Source: an uncultured Legionella sp.
Lineage (GTDB): Bacteria > Pseudomonadota > Gammaproteobacteria > Legionellales > Legionellaceae
Reading direction: 5' to 3'
Assembly: GCA_902168255.1 (NCBI GenBank)
Contig: CABHON010000007.1
Location: forward strand, 17,059-81,058
Length of the DNA stretch: 64,000 nt
Part shown: piece by piece, positions 7,191 to 17,082 of the stretch
Numbering within the stretch: position 1 is the stretch's first letter
Layout: each line of letters opens with the position of its first letter
Notes under the pieces: generated by a model
Told to the model about the DNA's origin: nothing
Database searches by the model: none
What the model saw: the letters and a program-made list of their open reading frames with translations, nothing else
Made by a program: the position numbers and the translations under genes

Positions 7191-10100
7191 TTAATGACCT
7201 GCACCCATTCGGGCTTTACCAATGTTTTTAAAGTGTTTACGTATTTTTTGGCTCCAGTCATCAACATAGGTGTACACAACAGGAATTAGTACTAAGGTGA
7301 GAATTGTTGAGGTAATAATACCACCAATAATGGCTTGAGCCATGGACATGCGTTGTTCTGCTCCTTCACCAATGCCTAAAGCAAGGGGAAGCATACCAAA
7401 AATCATCGCTAATGTGGTCATCAAAATGGGGCGCATTCGAATTTTGCCAGCTTCTAACAACGCGGCTGTACGCTCCGTGCCTGAACGAATAGCCATGTTA
7501 GCAAAATCCACTAATAAGATAGCATTTTTCGTCACCAACCCCATTAACATAATACAACCAATAACGGAAAACATATTGAAAGTACTACCGGTTATGAAAA
7601 GGGCTAAGAACACGCCAATGAGTGAAAGAGGTAAAGATACCATTATGACTAATGGCTGCGTAAAACTAGCAAATTGTGATGCTAAAATTATATAAATAAA
7701 GATAATGCCTAAACCTAAGGAACTGGCCGCATATCCCACACTTTCACCCATTTTTTTAGTATTGCCTTCCGTGCTAAAAGTGTAACCTTGAGGTAAAGAC
7801 ATTTCACCGAGTTTTTTAAATAGAGCCATGCTGGCATCTCCTTCAGAAATACCGTGTGAGTTCGCTGAAACCGCTACCTGTCGACGTAAGCCATAATGAC
7901 TAATCACACTCGGCATGCTTCCTCGCTGAATCGCAACCAATTGTGAAAGAGGAATCATCAAAGGATTGCCGTTTTTATCAACATTGATACTGGGAACAGA
8001 AACATCACGAATGTTCTTCAATGCAGATCGATTTTTTCCACTTAACTGAATCACTACATCATAATTATTATCATCTGGTGCCAGCCACGTACTGACTGAC
8101 TTAGTTGAAAACAAGGGCTGTAAAGCATTATAAATTGCTTCAGGCGTGACGCCTAAATCACTGGCAACGTCTCGGCGGATGATTAAATCAATAACCGGCT
8201 TATCAGATTTTAAGCTTGAATCGATATCCACCATACCTGGAATAGTATGCATCACTTTTTCTACTTCTTGAGCTAACTCGTCTAGCTTTTGCAAACTGTC
8301 TCCACGAATATTAACCTGTATTCCTCGTTGAACACGTCCATTGGAATCGGTGTTTCCAACCATAATTTCCATGCCAGCAACATGTGCCAAACGTTCGCGA
8401 ATCATATTCATTAATGTTTTTCCGCTATATTTACGGAATTTTTTATCTTTTAACTCAGCAAAAATTATCGCGCTATTATTTCCCATGGCCGTACTTGTAT
8501 TGATAACGGCATAACTGTAATCTACATCCGACATTTGTTTTAAAATATGTTGGATTTGGAGGACTTTTTCAGAGGTATATCCTAAAGATGCACTTTCAGG
8601 TGCCGTCGCAACAATAGATACTTCACCTAAATCCGCATTGGGAATAAATTCTTTTCCGATAAATTTCAGTAAGAAAAAAGAGGAAATAAAAATAATGAGC
8701 GCCGCTATGAGGGTTTTTAAGCGATTCTTCAAACACCATAAAAGGATTTGTTGATATTTATTAGTGAAAATATCCAAGTGCGATTCTCGCCATGTGGTTA
8801 AACGTTTTAACCACGGTCGCTGCTGCTCTATGTCTAAATCAGGGTCATACCATAAACTAGATAGCATAGGATCTAAGGTATAACTAATAAACAAGGAAAT
8901 GAGTACAGACACAGAAACAGTAATACCAAACTCATAAAACATTCGTCCAATCATTCCCTCCATGTAGGCTACTGGTAAAAACACAGCAACAAGGGTTGAC
9001 GTTGTTGCTAACACAGCTAAACCAATTTCTTTGGTTCCTTCTAAAGCCGCTTGATAGTGTGTTTTCCCTTGTAAAATATGGCGTGAAATATTTTCCCGAA
9101 CCACAATCGCATCATCAATTAAAATACCAATCGATAAAGACAAAGCCATTAATGTGAGGTTATTGAGACTAAATCCGAATACTGCCATAGCAATAAACGC
9201 ACCAATGACTGATATTGGTAAGGTTAAGGAAGTAATCACTGTACTTCGCCAAGAGCTTAAAAACAAAAAGACAACCAGAATGGTTAAAACCGTCCCTTCT
9301 AAAATAGTCTCTTTGACATTATTTAAGGATCCAAGAATACCTTTAGCATTATCTTTAATGATTTTAACATGAATATCAGCGGGTAATTCTTTTTGAAGCC
9401 CCGTCACTCGTTCTTTGATGCGTGCAGCCACATCCACCGTATTAGCATCATCGGTTTTAAGAATATCTACACCAATAGTAGGTTTGCCATCAATAAAAGC
9501 CGCATTATTAGCATCTGCCATACCGTCAACTACATTAGCCACTTGCCCTAAGTGAATCACCTGCTCATTTCCTATAGGACCTTGGTGCCCTACCACAATT
9601 TTTTCAAAATCCGGAATGCGTTTTAATGAATTTTGTAATTGAATATTAGTCTCGGTTGTTTTGCCACGCAATGTGCCAATGGGAAAATCTTGGTTGTCAT
9701 TTTGCAACGCAGTCACAATATCATTAAGGCTAACGTGATAATCCATTAATTTTTTAGGATCAATATTAATATTTACTTGGCGAACACGTTCACCGGCTAC
9801 GTTAACTTGCCCAACACCTTGAACATCCTGTAATCGTTTTAATATAACATTTTCAACCCAGCTCGATACTTCTTTTAATGAACGTTTTGCCGACTGCACG
9901 CTAATTGAAATAACGGGTTGCGCATCGGGATCAATTTGTCGTACTTCAGGTATGCCAACATTCTCATTAAAGTTCCCTTGAATCATTCCCAATTGTTCGC
10001 GGACATGTTCTTCGTCGACGTTCGCATCGGTATCTAAATTAAATTTTACTACAACAACGGACTGACCTTGGTAGGATTTGGAAGTAATAGAGTCAATCCC

Positions 10101-10325
10101 ACCTAAGGTATTCATCGCATCTTCAATTTTTTCAGTAACGTCGTGTTCAACCGCTTTGGGTGAGGCATTAGGATATTCGGTGGTAATAATAACGACAGGC
10201 ATATCCATATCAGGAAATTGCTGTACCTGCAATTTTTTGTATGAAAAAATACCTAAAATAAGAATGGCCACCATCATCATGGTAGCAAAAATAGGATTAT
10301 GAATACTGACGCGTGTGAACCACAT
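7191..10325 (-). CDS. RND (HAE1/AcrB-like) multidrug efflux transporter
   Basis: The inner-membrane proton/drug antiporter of an RND tripartite pump, about 1044 residues, the normal family length. The N-terminal helix runs from WFTRVSIHNPIFATMMM; the porter domain has GIDSITSKSYQG; helix 4 carries the proton-relay pair in GILIDDAIVV near residue 405, and helix 10 the Lys in LVTKNAILLVDF near 931. I prefer the ATG at 10325, matching family N-termini, to the GTG at 10343; neither has a good Shine-Dalgarno. No membrane-fusion protein or TolC-like gene adjoins it in this window: proQ diverges upstream and the YdeE-like gene lies downstream. The substrate is unknown. Confidence 0.92.
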   Translation of the reverse strand: MWFTRVSIHNPIFATMMMVAILILGIFSYKKLQVQQFPDMDMPVVIITTEYPNASPKAVEHDVTEKIEDAMNTLGGIDSITSKSYQGQSVVVVKFNLDTDANVDEEHVREQLGMIQGNFNENVGIPEVRQIDPDAQPVISISVQSAKRSLKEVSSWVENVILKRLQDVQGVGQVNVAGERVRQVNINIDPKKLMDYHVSLNDIVTALQNDNQDFPIGTLRGKTTETNIQLQNSLKRIPDFEKIVVGHQGPIGNEQVIHLGQVANVVDGMADANNAAFIDGKPTIGVDILKTDDANTVDVAARIKERVTGLQKELPADIHVKIIKDNAKGILGSLNNVKETILEGTVLTILVVFLFLSSWRSTVITSLTLPISVIGAFIAMAVFGFSLNNLTLMALSLSIGILIDDAIVVRENISRHILQGKTHYQAALEGTKEIGLAVLATTSTLVAVFLPVAYMEGMIGRMFYEFGITVSVSVLISLFISYTLDPMLSSLWYDPDLDIEQQRPWLKRLTTWRESHLDIFTNKYQQILLWCLKNRLKTLIAALIIFISSFFLLKFIGKEFIPNADLGEVSIVATAPESASLGYTSEKVLQIQHILKQMSDVDYSYAVINTSTAMGNNSAIIFAELKDKKFRKYSGKTLMNMIRERLAHVAGMEIMVGNTDSNGRVQRGIQVNIRGDSLQKLDELAQEVEKVMHTIPGMVDIDSSLKSDKPVIDLIIRRDVASDLGVTPEAIYNALQPLFSTKSVSTWLAPDDNNYDVVIQLSGKNRSALKNIRDVSVPSINVDKNGNPLMIPLSQLVAIQRGSMPSVISHYGLRRQVAVSANSHGISEGDASMALFKKLGEMSLPQGYTFSTEGNTKKMGESVGYAASSLGLGIIFIYIILASQFASFTQPLVIMVSLPLSLIGVFLALFITGSTFNMFSVIGCIMLMGLVTKNAILLVDFANMAIRSGTERTAALLEAGKIRMRPILMTTLAMIFGMLPLALGIGEGAEQRMSMAQAIIGGIITSTILTLVLIPVVYTYVDDWSQKIRKHFKNIGKARMGAGH

Positions 10326-10562
10326 AAGAAAGAATTCTAACACACCGAAACAATAGGCGTATATAATTTTGTAAAATTATCAAACAGAAGCAAAAACATC
10401 TTGATTTTAATACTAAAATCGAGTAATTTAGGTAGATTGAGCAAATTCATAGTTGCTTAATCAATTCCTCGCCTGGAAGGTAAGGAGTCTTCTTAATTAA
10501 AAGTATTAAGTGACTGAAGAATGCGGAAAAGGATGCGCATTTGTCGTCTGTATAGGTGTATT

Positions 10563-11384
10563 ATGAAATTTACAAAAAAACACAAGGATATAAAAAAGGG
10601 CAAGGAACTTCACCCTACCACGGTAATGGTGAATAATGTTCAGCGAGAAAAATCTAGAGCCGCTGTACGCAATGTACTAACCTGGTTATCAACCACTTTT
10701 CCAAAAGCTTTTAATGTTGAGGGCGCCATTCGTCCTTTAAAAGTAGGTATATTAGAAGATATTCTTGCTTATGCTGAACAACACGGTGGATTACCTTTTT
10801 CAAAAACTAAATTGGTAAAAGCTCTCGTTGTATTCACCCGCCGAATGGAATACTTAACTTGTGTAAAAATGCGTGACACCCGTATTGATTTAAATGGTGA
10901 AGAAGTTGAACCTGTTTCTGAAGAAGCCGCAAAGTTAGCAGTTCAACGCATTAAGAAAACCATTGAAAAAACCATGCGCCCGCATCGTAAACCTTCTGCT
11001 ACCCGTGCAACAAATGGAAGTGGTGATCGTCCTTATCGTCCAAGCAGCCAAAAACGCCGTTTTTCATCACCTCATCATGGCAATTACAATCCTTACCATG
11101 AACATTCTTCTCGTGATCCACAGCAAGGTGGATATCACCATCACCAGGATCATGACGAACAACCTTCTGCAACAATTAAAGTAAAAAGACGTTATACACC
11201 TCGACAGTATGATAACAACAATCAGAATCCTTATTCTGGTCATGATCGTTCACATTCGCATCATCAACAACCAGAAAAGAATTACAACTCTGAAAGTTAC
11301 AATACCCCTCTCTCAACGGTTGATCGCTTGAAAGAAAAATTAGGTATCAAACGCCGAAAAGAATCTTTTAACTACGAAGATTAA
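10563..11384 (+). CDS. proQ: ProQ/FinO-domain RNA chaperone with a His/Gln/Asn-rich tail
   Basis: About 273 residues from the ATG at 10563, preceded by TAGGTGTATT; an upstream ATG at 10521 would add 14 Arg-rich residues and seems less likely. The FinO/ProQ domain spans about residues 25-125 (RAAVRNVLTWLSTTFPKAF, RPLKVGILEDILAYAEQHG, RRMEYLTCVKMRDTRIDL). FinO-domain proteins bind structured sRNAs and mRNA 3' ends. From about 145 to 250 the protein is low complexity, with many His, Gln, Asn, Tyr and Arg (HHGNYNPYHEHSSRD, GGYHHHQDHDEQ), in place of the Tudor-like domain of E. coli ProQ. It ends in a charged LKEKLGIKRRKE helix. Only 17 bases separate it from yajQ. Confidence 0.85.
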   Translation: MKFTKKHKDIKKGKELHPTTVMVNNVQREKSRAAVRNVLTWLSTTFPKAFNVEGAIRPLKVGILEDILAYAEQHGGLPFSKTKLVKALVVFTRRMEYLTCVKMRDTRIDLNGEEVEPVSEEAAKLAVQRIKKTIEKTMRPHRKPSATRATNGSGDRPYRPSSQKRRFSSPHHGNYNPYHEHSSRDPQQGGYHHHQDHDEQPSATIKVKRRYTPRQYDNNNQNPYSGHDRSHSHHQQPEKNYNSESYNTPLSTVDRLKEKLGIKRRKESFNYED

Positions 11385-11401
11385 GATATAGGAGAAGTAA
11401 C

Positions 11402-11884
11402 ATGCCATCATTTGATATTGTTTCAGAAATTGATATGCATGAATTGAGCAATGCGGTAGATCAAGCCAATCGTGAGATTGACAGTCGCTTTGACTTTAAA
11501 GATAGCAAAGCTAAATATGTTTTAGAAAAAGAACATGTGGCCATGTCTGCTGCTAACGACTTTCAAATTAAGCAAATGCAAGAAATTCTCTATGCTAAAT
11601 TAGCTAAGCGAAACTTAGACGTACGTAGTATTAAATGGGAAGATATTGAGAAAAACTTAAGTGAAGCCCGTCAAAAAGCATCTCTTTGCCAAGGTATTGA
11701 TAAAGAAGCCGCTAAAAAATTGACTAAAACGATTAAGGAAATTAGCAATAAAGTACAAGCATCTATTCAAGGTGATCAAGTGCGTGTCACTGGTAAAAAA
11801 CGTGATGACTTGCAAGAAGTTATGCAAAAATTACGCGAAGCTGAACTTGAGATTCCATTGCAGTTTAACAACTTTAGAGATTAG
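11402..11884 (+). CDS. yajQ: YajQ-family nucleotide-binding protein
   Basis: A 160-residue cytoplasmic protein, the usual YajQ length. It starts MPSFDIVSEIDMHELSNAVD and carries the family's RFDFKD motif near residue 31, plus the C-terminal QVRVTGKKRDDLQEVM segment. YajQ proteins have two RNP-like domains and bind nucleotides; in Xanthomonas a homologue binds cyclic di-GMP. A strong ribosome binding site (TAGGAGAAGTAAC) precedes the ATG. It lies 17 bases after proQ and is probably cotranscribed with it, pairing two RNA/nucleotide-binding proteins. Confidence 0.93.
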   Translation: MPSFDIVSEIDMHELSNAVDQANREIDSRFDFKDSKAKYVLEKEHVAMSAANDFQIKQMQEILYAKLAKRNLDVRSIKWEDIEKNLSEARQKASLCQGIDKEAAKKLTKTIKEISNKVQASIQGDQVRVTGKKRDDLQEVMQKLREAELEIPLQFNNFRD

Positions 11885-12012
11885 TTAGTTTTAATTTCAA
11901 GTCCAACTATCTTGTATACCACCTCAGCATCTTCAAAGATATAAAAGATACAAGAAGGCATTGCTTAAACCTTGTTGATTCAATAGGAAAACTGTTAGAA
12001 AACTTTATTATT

Positions 12013-13074
12013 ATGAATTCATTTCCTTTTCATTACGTTGATCTCACTCATTCGATCTCATCTTCTTCTCCTACATGGGAAGGCGATTGTGGTTTTTTTT
12101 TAGAAAACACTTTAGATTATAACAACTCTGAAATGCCGGTAACATTTCGAGTTCAAAAAATTCAACTGCATGCAGGAATTGGAACCCATATTGATGCGCC
12201 CGCCCATTGTTTCGCTAATGGCAAAACAATAGAAAAACTTAAACTCGAATCACTCATCACTCCTTGCATTGTCATTGATGTTGAAAAGGATGCAAATGCA
12301 ACCTATCAATTAACTATTGAAACAATTAAAGCCTTTGAAGTATTACATGGCAACATTCCTACAAACGCTTTTGTATTGATTCACACAGGTTGGTGCAGAT
12401 TTTGGCCTGAAAAAGAAAAATATCGGAATCAAGGAATATTTCCTTCTGTTTCAGCAGAAGCAGCAGAGTACTTATTAACAAAAAATATTGCAGGCTTAGG
12501 TATTGATACCTTATCCCCCGATACAGCACAGAGTGATTATCCCGTTCACCACCGTTTATTAAGTCAAGGCAAATACATTGTAGAAAATATATCAAATGCT
12601 CTCGCACTTCCACCTACAGGTAGTTTTATTGTAGTTTTACCTATTAAAATTACCGAGGGAACAGAGTCACCTGTACGCCTTATTGGGCTTATTCCAAAAT
12701 CAAACGCAACAGCTTTACAAAACCTGATTGAGCTGGAACGAGATACCAGAAATTTTGGCTTTGATTGGCCCGATCAACAAACTATTATCGAGCAGGCTCT
12801 CAGTGAATGCCAAGAAATTGCCGAAGCTATTCACCAACAAGAACCACCTCATCGTGTTCAAGAAGAAATTGGTGATTTATTACATACCGCCATTTCTTTA
12901 TGTATTTTTTCTGGTTATGATGTTGAAGAAACCCTCGCAAAAATCGTCAACAAGTTTGGTGCTCGAATGACACTGCTTAAAGAAATCGCATATCGAAAAG
13001 GATTTGAGTCTCTAGAAGGCCAATCATTTGAGTTCATGTTAGAATTATGGAAAGAAGCTAAAGCAAGACAATAA
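12013..13074 (+). CDS. Cyclase-family (kynurenine formamidase-like) domain fused to a MazG-type pyrophosphohydrolase domain
   Basis: A 353-residue, two-domain protein. Residues 1-235 are a Cyclase/metal-dependent hydrolase domain: DLTHSIS at the N-terminus and the metal-binding HAGIGTHIDAPAH motif around 55-67, as in KynB; WCRFWPEKEKY and GIDTLSPD follow. From about 238 a MazG-like all-alpha NTP pyrophosphohydrolase domain begins (ELERDTRNFGFDWPD), with metal-ligand Glu/Asp in SECQEIAEAI and EEIGDLLHTA and a conserved KFGARMTLLKEIA helix. The join is seamless: one frame, no internal start with a good ribosome binding site. Substrates are unknown; the first half probably hydrolyses a cyclic amide or ester, the second a (d)NTP-like nucleotide. 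Confidence 0.85.
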   Translation: MNSFPFHYVDLTHSISSSSPTWEGDCGFFLENTLDYNNSEMPVTFRVQKIQLHAGIGTHIDAPAHCFANGKTIEKLKLESLITPCIVIDVEKDANATYQLTIETIKAFEVLHGNIPTNAFVLIHTGWCRFWPEKEKYRNQGIFPSVSAEAAEYLLTKNIAGLGIDTLSPDTAQSDYPVHHRLLSQGKYIVENISNALALPPTGSFIVVLPIKITEGTESPVRLIGLIPKSNATALQNLIELERDTRNFGFDWPDQQTIIEQALSECQEIAEAIHQQEPPHRVQEEIGDLLHTAISLCIFSGYDVEETLAKIVNKFGARMTLLKEIAYRKGFESLEGQSFEFMLELWKEAKARQ

Positions 13075-13137
13075 GTTTTAACCCAGAATCAAATATGATA
13101 CTATAAGTTTTTGTATATTAGTTTAAGGCATTTTTCA

Positions 13138-13539
13138 ATGAAACGTTATTTTAATCTATTGGCTTTAGGTGCAGTAGGCCTTTCTTTATCCAGTTGTTCT
13201 GAAATTACCCCTCTTAAAACTGGGGCAGAAAATGTGGTGATTACCAGTACTTCTAACTTACCTCATTGTAAAGCCTTAGGCGCTGTACATGTAAACGACG
13301 TTAATGGTAATACAATAGAATATACTTCCCATAAAAACTTAGATCAAGAAGCAGCCAATGTGTTGAGAAATGATACGCATAAGCTAGGTGGAAATGTTGT
13401 TGTCATTACAGAACATGACACTACTTACACAAGAGAAAACCAAGTAGATTCTCATGAAGTAGACGGTGAAGCTTATCTTTGTCCCGAAGGTAATTTGCCA
13501 AAATGGATCACCATTCCAGAATACAAAAACGGTGAGTAG
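13138..13539 (+). CDS. DUF4156-family lipoprotein
   Basis: From the ATG at 13138, 133 residues with a lipoprotein signal peptide ending at the lipobox LSLSSC (Cys20), so it should be anchored in the outer or inner membrane. The mature part contains HCKALGAVHV, two hydrophobic strands and VDGEAYLCPEG near the end, with two further cysteines that may form a disulphide. This is the DUF4156 pattern; its function is unknown. A TTG 27 bases upstream is less likely than this ATG. A degenerate copy of the promoter-proximal part of this gene lies at 13844-13962. Confidence 0.82.
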   Translation: MKRYFNLLALGAVGLSLSSCSEITPLKTGAENVVITSTSNLPHCKALGAVHVNDVNGNTIEYTSHKNLDQEAANVLRNDTHKLGGNVVVITEHDTTYTRENQVDSHEVDGEAYLCPEGNLPKWITIPEYKNGE

Positions 13540-13566
13540 TTATCTTGAGAACATTGCTCATTTAGG

Positions 13567-13583
13567 AGCCTCCTATGGAGGCT
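13567..13583 (+). terminator. Hairpin after the DUF4156 lipoprotein
   Basis: A perfect 7-bp stem AGCCTCC/GGAGGCT with a TAT loop, 28 bases after the stop. No T-run follows, so this is a weak or bidirectional candidate. Confidence 0.4.
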
Positions 13584-13843
13584 TGTACCTGAGGAATCAT
13601 CAGTTTGTCAGTTCTATCGAAGTCTGTCACAGCAATGACGAGGCCTCGATAGAGTTATAAATAGATTAAAGGAACTGTGAGTTATTATAAAAAAACTGAC
13701 GATATTTCTTGCTTGTACCCTCCCGGAGCAACAGCAGAGTACAAAGAATAAAAAATCATCAGTTGATATTAACTCACTGATTTTGAATTTATTAAAATTT
13801 GAGAGCTGGTGTATTGGATACACCTCCAAACTAAGTAATGAGT
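13584..13843. other. Intergenic spacer with short inverted repeats
   Basis: No credible gene. It contains CTATCGA and TCGATAG arms near 13614 and 13645 around GTCTGTCACAGCAATGAC, and two occurrences of ATCATCAGTT. These look like decayed repeat or duplicated sequence rather than a functional element. Confidence 0.4.
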
Positions 13844-13962
13844 AACTATAGCATTTTTGTATATTTTAAAGTTCTCGATGAAACAATATTTATGTATATT
13901 ATCTTTAGAAGCAATCGGCTTTCTTTATGCAGCTGTTCTAAAATCACTCACTTTAAAAGCTG
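13844..13962 (+). pseudogene. Decayed duplicate of the DUF4156 lipoprotein 5' end
   Basis: The stretch ACTATAGCATTTTTGTATATT, a short spacer, then ATGAAACAATATTT... and CTTTCTTTATGCAGCTGTTCT aligns with the upstream region and first 30 codons of the lipoprotein at 13138 (ACTATAAGTTTTTGTATATT, ATGAAACGTTATTT, CTTTCTTTATCCAGTTGTTCT). A one-base deletion after the GGC codon shifts the frame and removes the lipobox. It ends inside the 3' end of the convergent mutT gene, so a partial tandem duplication probably ran into mutT. Confidence 0.65.
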
Positions 13963-14351
13963 ACGTTAGAGATTAAGTTTATAATTTCAATATTTGATGC
14001 TGGCACTGGATAGCATTCATTATTCCAAGCTTGCAATGCAACCCATTTAAGATCTAACTGACCATCACTGATTTGTGGAATTCCTGTATATTCAGTAATG
14101 AGGAATACATGGAGTTGGACTGATTTATCTGAATAATGATGTTCAATGATAGTTAAAGATTTGCAGGTGTGAATATTAATATTGATTTCTTCTTTGAATT
14201 CACGGATTAAAGCCTCTTGGACGGATTCATTTGGTTCAACTTTGCCACCAGGAAACTCCCAGAGACCTCCTTGATGGAGAGAAAATGCTCGTTGGGTCAT
14301 TAATACTTCTTTTGAAGCATTAATAATAACGCCAACGGCTACTTGAATCAT
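13953..14351 (-). CDS. mutT: MutT-like Nudix hydrolase (8-oxo-dGTP diphosphatase)
   Basis: About 132 residues from the ATG at 14351. The Nudix box is intact: GGKVEPNESVQEALIREFKEEI, that is G-x5-E-x7-RE-x2-EE with its usual hydrophobic positions. MutT removes oxidised dGTP (and related nucleotides) to prevent A-to-C transversions. The start overlaps the secA stop in TGATG, so it is probably translationally coupled to SecA; a GTG one codon upstream and a TTG at 14369 are alternatives. secA-mutT adjacency is also seen in E. coli, which supports the assignment over other Nudix enzymes. Confidence 0.85.
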   Translation of the reverse strand: MIQVAVGVIINASKEVLMTQRAFSLHQGGLWEFPGGKVEPNESVQEALIREFKEEININIHTCKSLTIIEHHYSDKSVQLHVFLITEYTGIPQISDGQLDLKWVALQAWNNECYPVPASNIEIINLISNVSF

Positions 14352-17074
14352 CACAGTTGACCGTGACAATATTTAAACTTTTTACCAGAACCACAAGGAC
14401 AAATTTCGTTACGTCCTATCTTTCTTTCTTCTCGTCTAAAAGGAACTACTGTGCTTTCTTGTTCTTGAGAAGCTGTTTCGCTCATTACCTCATTTGTTAA
14501 CGCATCCACCAGTTCTTCATGCTCAAAACGCATATCATGCGCCATATGGGAACGACGTTGTTCTTCAACATCTGCTACATCTTCAGGGGTTTGAACCTGT
14601 ATGCGCAAAAAAACGCTGACCACTTCATATTTCATGCGTACTACAAGATCAGAAAACATTGCAAAAGCTTCACGTTTATATTCTTGTTTTGGATCCTTTT
14701 GAGCATAGCCTCTTAAATGAATACCTTGACGTAAATATTCCATTGCACTCAAATGTTCTTTCCAATGAGAATCTAATGCATTAAGCATAACAGATTTAAC
14801 AAACTGGTTAATTACAGCCGGTTCAATTTGCTTTTCCTTTAACTCCCAGCCCTGAGCAGCTTTTTCTAAAATTCTATTTTTTAATCCTATTAAATCCAGT
14901 CCCTTTTCAGTATCTAACCAATGTTTAATAGGTAAGGAGAGATCAAAGTCACTTAACAGTTGCTTTTCAAGTTCACTTATTTCCCATTGCTCTTCCATGC
15001 TATCAGGAGGAAGATGATTATCCACGAGAGAAGCAATCACATCGTGAATTAAGTTTTGTACGTTCTCACGTAAGTCATCACTTGCCATAATTTCTGCACG
15101 ACGCGTATAAATAACTTTACGCTGATCATTTGCTACATCATCATATTGTAATAATTGTTTTCGTATATCGAAATGATGACCTTCAACTTTTCGTTGTGCA
15201 TTTTCAATAGCTTTAGTAATCCAAGCATGTTCAATAGCTTCGCCGGGTTTCATTCCTAATCGTTTCATTAGAGGACCCAAACGATCAGAAGCAAAAATAC
15301 GCATTAAATTATCTTCTAAGGAAAGATAAAAACGACTACTTCCTGGATCCCCTTGACGTCCAGCACGTCCACGTAATTGATTATCAATACGTCTTGATTC
15401 ATGACGTTCAGAACCAATAATGCGTAATCCTCCTGACGCTAAAACTTGATCATGAGCCTTAGTCCATGCCTCTTTAACATGCTTGCGTTCATCTTCAGTG
15501 GCTTCTGGAGGCAATGTTTGTAATGATGCTTCTAAGCTGCCTCCTAAAACGATATCTGTTCCGCGACCAGCCATATTAGTAGCGATAGTCACAACTCCAG
15601 GCCGTCCTGCTTCAGCAATAATGTGCGCTTCCTTTTTATGGAATTTAGCATTTAATACTTGATGAGTAATTTTTTCTTTCTTTAAAAGACTAGATAATAA
15701 TTCAGATGCTTCAATAGAAGCTGTACCCACTAATACTGGCTGTTGTCTCTTTTGACAATCACGAATATCTTCAATAATGGCTTTAAATTTTTCAGCTTGG
15801 GTTAAATAGATTAAATCAGCAGTATCCTGACGTGCCATAGGACGATTGGTTGGAATAACAATAACTTCTAAACCATAAATTTGTTGTAATTCATATGCTT
15901 CAGTATCAGCTGTTCCTGTCATTCCTGATAATTTTTGATAACTTCTAAAATAATTTTGAAAAGTAATAGAAGCTAATGTTTGGTTTTCTTGTTGGATAGG
16001 CACATTTTCTTTTGCTTCGACGGCTTGATGTAAGCCTTCAGACCAACGTCTTCCAGGCATAGTTCGTCCTGTATGTTCATCAACAATAATGACTTGGCGA
16101 TCTTTAACGATATAATCCACATCCTTTTGAAAAAGTACATGCGCTCTTAATGCAGCATTTAAATGGTGTAATAATGTAATGTTATGTGCTGAATATAGAC
16201 CGTCAGTTTCTTTTAATAGGTCAGCCTCTTTTAACAAGGCTTCAATTTTAACCTGCCCTTCTTCGGTTAAGAAAACTTGACGTTGCTTTTCATCAACAGA
16301 ATAATCACCTGCGCCATTTTCCTCATGCTGTCTAGTCAATTTAGGAATGAGAGCATTCATTCCAATATATAATGCAGAGCCATCTTCGGCAGTGCCTGAA
16401 ATGATTAATGGCGTGCGAGCTTCATCAATAAGAATTGAATCAACTTCGTCAATAATAGCAAAATTTAAGGTTCGTTGGACTTTATTTTCCAACGAAAAAG
16501 CCATATTATCTCTTAAATAATCAAAACCAAACTCATTATTTGTGCCATAGGTAATATCAGCAAGATAGGCGTTTTTCTTTTCTTCAAATGATTGATCGGC
16601 GTATATAACCCCTACCGTTAACCCCAGAAACTCATAAACAGGACGCATCCATTCACAGTCACGTTTAACTAAATAGTCATTAACTGTTACAATGTGAACA
16701 CCTTCACCTTTAAGAGCATTTAGATAAGCAGGAAGTGTGCCAACAAGTGTTTTCCCTTCACCTGTCCGCATTTCAGCAATATTTCCAGCATGTAATACCA
16801 TGCCACCAATGAGCTGAACATCAAAATGACGCTGTCCTAAAACCCGCCAAGCGGCCTCCCGAACAGTTGCAAAGGCTTCTGGTAAAAGAGAGTCTAACGT
16901 CTCACCGTCAACTAAACGACTACGAAATTCTTTAGTTTTAGCACCAAGCTCTATATCGCTTAGCGCTTTAATAGAAGGTTCTAAAGAATTAATTTGCGCA
17001 ACAGTTTGACGCATTCTTCGTACTACACGTTCATTACGGCTTCCAAAGAATTTTTTAACCAGAAGATTAAGCAT
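14352..17074 (-). CDS. secA: Preprotein translocase ATPase SecA
   Basis: A 907-residue motor that drives unfolded preproteins through SecYEG, at the usual length. The Walker A motif GEGKT lies at 105-109, and the [13 protein letters not shown] helicase motif near 208-220. The preprotein cross-linking and helical scaffold domains follow ([16 protein letters not shown]). The C-terminus carries the zinc-binding [13 protein letters not shown] tail that binds SecB and phospholipids. It starts 8 bases after rplQ, so it appears attached to the alpha ribosomal operon instead of an ftsZ-side cluster. The stop (TGA) sits at 14351-14353. Confidence 0.97.
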
Positions 17075-17082
17075 GAAATTTA

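Noticed and set aside
12359..12613. Minus-strand ORF over the cyclase domain
   Set aside because: Shadow frame of the fusion gene; leucine/isoleucine-rich with no start signal.
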